8,312 nucleotides of DNA from Oceanospirillaceae bacterium (lineage in GTDB: Bacteria > Pseudomonadota > Gammaproteobacteria > Pseudomonadales > Balneatricaceae), in assembly GCA_003497765.1 (NCBI GenBank), contig DNNY01000071.1, positions 1-8,312 of the forward strand, in the 5' to 3' direction. The position numbers and the translations under genes were made by a program. Positions 5,846 through 8,312 of this stretch are shown one piece after another. How positions within the stretch are numbered: position 1 is the stretch's first letter; each line of letters starts with the position of its first letter. The notes under the pieces were generated by a model. The model saw only the letters and a program-made list of their open reading frames with translations. It searched no databases and had not been told where the DNA came from.

Positions 5846-7186
5846 ATGATCAAGATCAAACGCGGTCTGGATCTGCCTATAACCGGTGCGCCTGTACAGA
5901 CTATTGATGAAAGTAATCTAGTTAGTCAGGTTGCTGTGCTTGGGGCCGACTATGTCGGTATGAAACCAACCATGGCGGTTAAGGTAGGCGATCGAGTGAA
6001 GCTCGGTCAGGTGTTGTTTTCTGACAAGAAAACCCCTGGAGTAAATTACACTGCACCCGCTGCAGGTACTGTCAGCGCTATTAATCGTGGCGCGCAACGA
6101 GTGTTGCAGTCAGTAGTAATTGATGTAGAAGGTGATGACGCGATTGAACTGCCTAGTTATAGTGTAGACCAGTTGGCTGATTTAGGTGCTGATAAAGTAC
6201 AGGAAACATTATTACTTTCTGGCTTATGGTCAGCTTTGCAAACACGTCCGTTTAGCAAAGTTCCCACCCCTGGTACTGCCCCAAGTTCGATTTTTGTTAC
6301 CGCTATTGATACGCATCCTTTGGCGGCCGACCCGGCCCCGATAATTGCCGCTGAGCAAGACGCTTTTGCTCAAGGTTTACAGGTGCTAAGTAATCTATCA
6401 AATAAAGTTTTTGTTTGTGCTGCGGCAGAAACAACTGTGCCTGAGGTAAGTGGTACCCAAGTTGAACGCTTTGGCGGTGTTCATCCTGCTGGCCTACCTT
6501 CAACACATATTCATATGCTTGATCCTGTCAGTGCCAATAAAACAGTTTGGACTATTGGGTATCAAGATGTTATTGCCATCGGTAAAACCTTTGTTACAGG
6601 TCAACTAGCAGTTGAACGTATCATTGCTATTGGTGGCCCAATGGTTACTAATCCTCGTCTCCTACGTACTCGTTTAGGTGCGTCTACTGAGCAACTGGTT
6701 GCTGGTGAGCTTCAAACCGGTGAACATGCAAACCGCATCATCTCGGGTTCAGTGTTAGGTGGGAGAACTGCCCATGGTGCTGAAGCCTTTTTGGGACGTT
6801 ATCACACCCAGATTAGCGTCTTAGAAGAAGGCAAGAAGCGTGAATTCTTTGGCTGGTTATCCCCAGGTACTAACAAGCATTCATTGCTGAATATTTACAC
6901 CTCTTCCCTAAATCGCAGTAAGAAAATGAACTACACCACGTCTACTAATGGTTCGGCACGAGCTATGGTGCCTGTAGGTCTGTTTGAAACTGTGATGCCT
7001 TTAGATATTTTGCCTACACAATTGTTACGTGCGTTGGTTGTGGGTGACATAGTGGCAGCACAAGATTTAGGTTGTTTGGAATTAGAAGAAGCAGACCTGG
7101 CTCTGTGCACTTATGCTTGTTCTGGTAAATATGAGTATGGTCCCGTTTTGCGTGATGTTTTAACTCGCATTGAGAAGGAGTGTTAA
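5846..7186 (+). CDS. nqrA: Na+-translocating NADH:quinone reductase subunit A
   Basis: NqrA is the cytoplasmic peripheral subunit of Na+-NQR, which couples NADH oxidation and ubiquinone reduction to Na+ export. The product is 446 residues, the same length as I recall for Vibrio NqrA. It begins with the family signature [16 protein letters not shown], then a barrel-sandwich segment (about 30-95, with [14 protein letters not shown] and [16 protein letters not shown]). Later come a middle domain ([18 protein letters not shown] and following) and a C-terminus with [19 protein letters not shown], like the Vibrio C-x3-C-x-GKYEYGP tail. No cofactor motif is expected. ATG 5846 is fixed by the conserved N-terminus, although its Shine-Dalgarno is weak (GGGT, 5835-5838). 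It is the first gene of an nqr operon; nqrB follows after 2 bases. Confidence 0.97.
   Translation: MIKIKRGLDLPITGAPVQTIDESNLVSQVAVLGADYVGMKPTMAVKVGDRVKLGQVLFSDKKTPGVNYTAPAAGTVSAINRGAQRVLQSVVIDVEGDDAIELPSYSVDQLADLGADKVQETLLLSGLWSALQTRPFSKVPTPGTAPSSIFVTAIDTHPLAADPAPIIAAEQDAFAQGLQVLSNLSNKVFVCAAAETTVPEVSGTQVERFGGVHPAGLPSTHIHMLDPVSANKTVWTIGYQDVIAIGKTFVTGQLAVERIIAIGGPMVTNPRLLRTRLGASTEQLVAGELQTGEHANRIISGSVLGGRTAHGAEAFLGRYHTQISVLEEGKKREFFGWLSPGTNKHSLLNIYTSSLNRSKKMNYTTSTNGSARAMVPVGLFETVMPLDILPTQLLRALVVGDIVAAQDLGCLELEEADLALCTYACSGKYEYGPVLRDVLTRIEKEC
7175..7180 (+). promoter_or_regulatory. strong ribosome binding site deciding the GTG start of nqrB
   Basis: AAGGAG inside the last codons of nqrA lies 8 bases before GTG 7189. 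It is the strongest Shine-Dalgarno in the window, in contrast to the weak one of nqrA, and supports the GTG start. Confidence 0.75.
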
Positions 7187-7188
7187 AA

Positions 7189-8312
7189 GTGAATTTACGT
7201 AATATGCTTGACTCCATAGAGCCCCATTTTCACAAGGGTGGTAAGTACGAAAAGTTCTATGCCCTTTATGAGGCCGCTGATACTATTTTTTATACGCCTG
7301 GTTATGTTACCAAGACCAACGCTCACGTGCGTGATGGTATTGACCTAAAGCGCATGATGATTACCGTTTGGTTGTGTACTTTCCCAGCTATTTTCTTTGG
7401 TATGTATAATGTTGGCTTACAAGCCAATTCAGCCTTAGCTACCATGGGTATGACTGAGATTGAAGGCTGGCGCGGCAGCATTGTGGGTGCTTTAGCTGGA
7501 TATGATGCGAGTAGCATCTGGAGTAATATCCTATACGGTGCTGTGCATTGGCTACCTGTTTATATAGTGGTATTTGTGGTCGGTGGTTTTTGGGAAGTCT
7601 TATTTGCGGCTGTGCGTGGTCACGAAGTAAACGAAGGCTTTTTCGTTACCTCTATCCTCTTTGCCTTGATTCTGCCGCCAAGCATTCCTTTATGGCAAGC
7701 AGCCTTGGGTATTACCTTTGGTGTGGTTGTTGGTAAAGAAGTATTTGGTGGTACAGGAATGAACTTCCTAAACCCTGCCTTAACCGGCCGTGCCTTCTTG
7801 TTCTTTGCTTACCCTGCACAAATGTCAGGTGATGCGGTATGGACGGCGGTTGATGGTTACACTGGTGCCTCTGCCCTAGGTATGGCTAGCATGGGTGGTG
7901 TTGAAGCCATTACCCAAGCGGGCATTACTTGGTTTGATGCTTTCCTAGGCACTATTCAAGGTAGTGTGGGTGAAGTTTCGACCCTAGCGATATTTATCGG
8001 TGGTGCTATTCTACTTTATACCCGTATTGCTGCTTGGCGTATTGTTGCCGGCGTATTTATTGGTATGGTGTTGACCAGCTCATTACTGAATGCTATTGGT
8101 TCCGATACCAACCCCATGTTTACTATGCCTTTCTATTGGCATCTAGTATTGGGTGGTTTTGCCTTTGGTATGATCTTTATGGCAACTGATCCCGTCTCTT
8201 CATCTATGACCAATACTGGCAAGTGGTACTTTGGTGCCCTTATTGGTGTAATGGTGGTGTTGATTCGTGTGGTTAATCCGGCCTTCCCCGAAGGTATGAT
8301 GTTGGCGATTCT
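7189..8312 (+). CDS. nqrB: Na+-translocating NADH:quinone reductase subunit B (3' end missing)
   Basis: NqrB is an integral membrane subunit of Na+-NQR that carries covalent FMN and riboflavin and forms part of the quinone site. The frame is open from GTG 7189 to the right edge, giving 374 residues; roughly 30-40 are lost. The start [20 protein letters not shown] and the later [44 protein letters not shown] and ATDPVS are typical. With an offset of 8 residues from the Vibrio cholerae protein, G132-G133 and E136 match Gly140, Gly141 and Glu144 of the quinone/inhibitor region. The flavinylation motif reads DGYTGAS (222-228): Ser228 sits where Vibrio has Thr236, the FMN-bearing residue. Multiple hydrophobic segments are evident from about residue 55 onward. 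The start overlaps no gene and lies 2 bases after nqrA. Confidence 0.96.
   Translation, partial: MNLRNMLDSIEPHFHKGGKYEKFYALYEAADTIFYTPGYVTKTNAHVRDGIDLKRMMITVWLCTFPAIFFGMYNVGLQANSALATMGMTEIEGWRGSIVGALAGYDASSIWSNILYGAVHWLPVYIVVFVVGGFWEVLFAAVRGHEVNEGFFVTSILFALILPPSIPLWQAALGITFGVVVGKEVFGGTGMNFLNPALTGRAFLFFAYPAQMSGDAVWTAVDGYTGASALGMASMGGVEAITQAGITWFDAFLGTIQGSVGEVSTLAIFIGGAILLYTRIAAWRIVAGVFIGMVLTSSLLNAIGSDTNPMFTMPFYWHLVLGGFAFGMIFMATDPVSSSMTNTGKWYFGALIGVMVVLIRVVNPAFPEGMMLAI

Noticed and set aside
5642..6262. 13-base direct repeat GTTTAGCAAAGTT at 5642-5654 and 6250-6262
   Set aside because: One copy is within nqrA coding sequence and the other in the gap. One such pair is about what chance allows in 8 kb of AT-leaning DNA, and no further copies were seen.
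7323..7736. Short open frames on both strands within nqrB (7323-7517 - and 7548-7736 +)
   Set aside because: They overlap the nqrB frame, which is continuous and matches conserved NqrB segments throughout; the short frames show no family features.
1..8312. Mobile element, defence system, CRISPR array, tRNA or rRNA
   Set aside because: No spaced repeats, transposase or integrase motifs, tRNA-like cloverleaf or rRNA sequence were seen; every substantial frame belongs to a recognised chromosomal family.

Overview
The window looks like ordinary chromosome from a marine-type gammaproteobacterium. The evidence is the conserved pabC-mltG-tmk-holB-tatD gene order shared by enterics and pseudomonads, a TetR regulator beside a DUF1285 protein (an arrangement I recall from pseudomonads), and a Na+-translocating NADH:quinone reductase (Na+-NQR) locus closely resembling the Vibrio one. 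Base composition is moderate and even. I see no sign of transfer: no transposase, integrase, tRNA, CRISPR array or phage gene. Genus cannot be set from this window.

All genes are on the + strand. Positions 1-3561 hold a tightly packed housekeeping cluster: the 3' end of a probable pabC (folate), mltG (ends peptidoglycan strands), tmk (dTMP kinase), holB (delta' subunit of the DNA polymerase III clamp loader) and a TatD/YcfH-type metal-dependent hydrolase. pabC/mltG and tmk/holB overlap, and holB and tatD are 10 bases apart. pilZ, which pseudomonads carry between holB and tatD, is absent.

Positions 3562-5508 hold a second tight unit: a TetR-family regulator with a His-rich tail, a DUF1285 protein with a TTG start overlapping the tetR stop, and upp (uracil phosphoribosyltransferase) 2 bases further on. 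An 18-base inverted repeat just before the preferred tetR start is a candidate autoregulatory operator. A hairpin followed by a T-rich run after upp probably ends this unit.

Positions 5509-5845 are non-coding. They hold that terminator, a perfect -10 hexamer of a probable nqr promoter, and a stem-loop in the predicted leader. From 5846 the nqr operon begins: nqrA is complete and nqrB runs off the right edge. Together with nqrC-F, expected beyond the window, they would form the respiratory complex that oxidises NADH, reduces ubiquinone and pumps Na+ out.

I found no convincing undescribed system. The points most worth a second look are a Ser where NqrB normally carries the Thr that binds FMN covalently, the tetR-DUF1285-upp unit with its candidate operator, the duplicated His-rich tail of the TetR protein, and the structured control region before nqrA.
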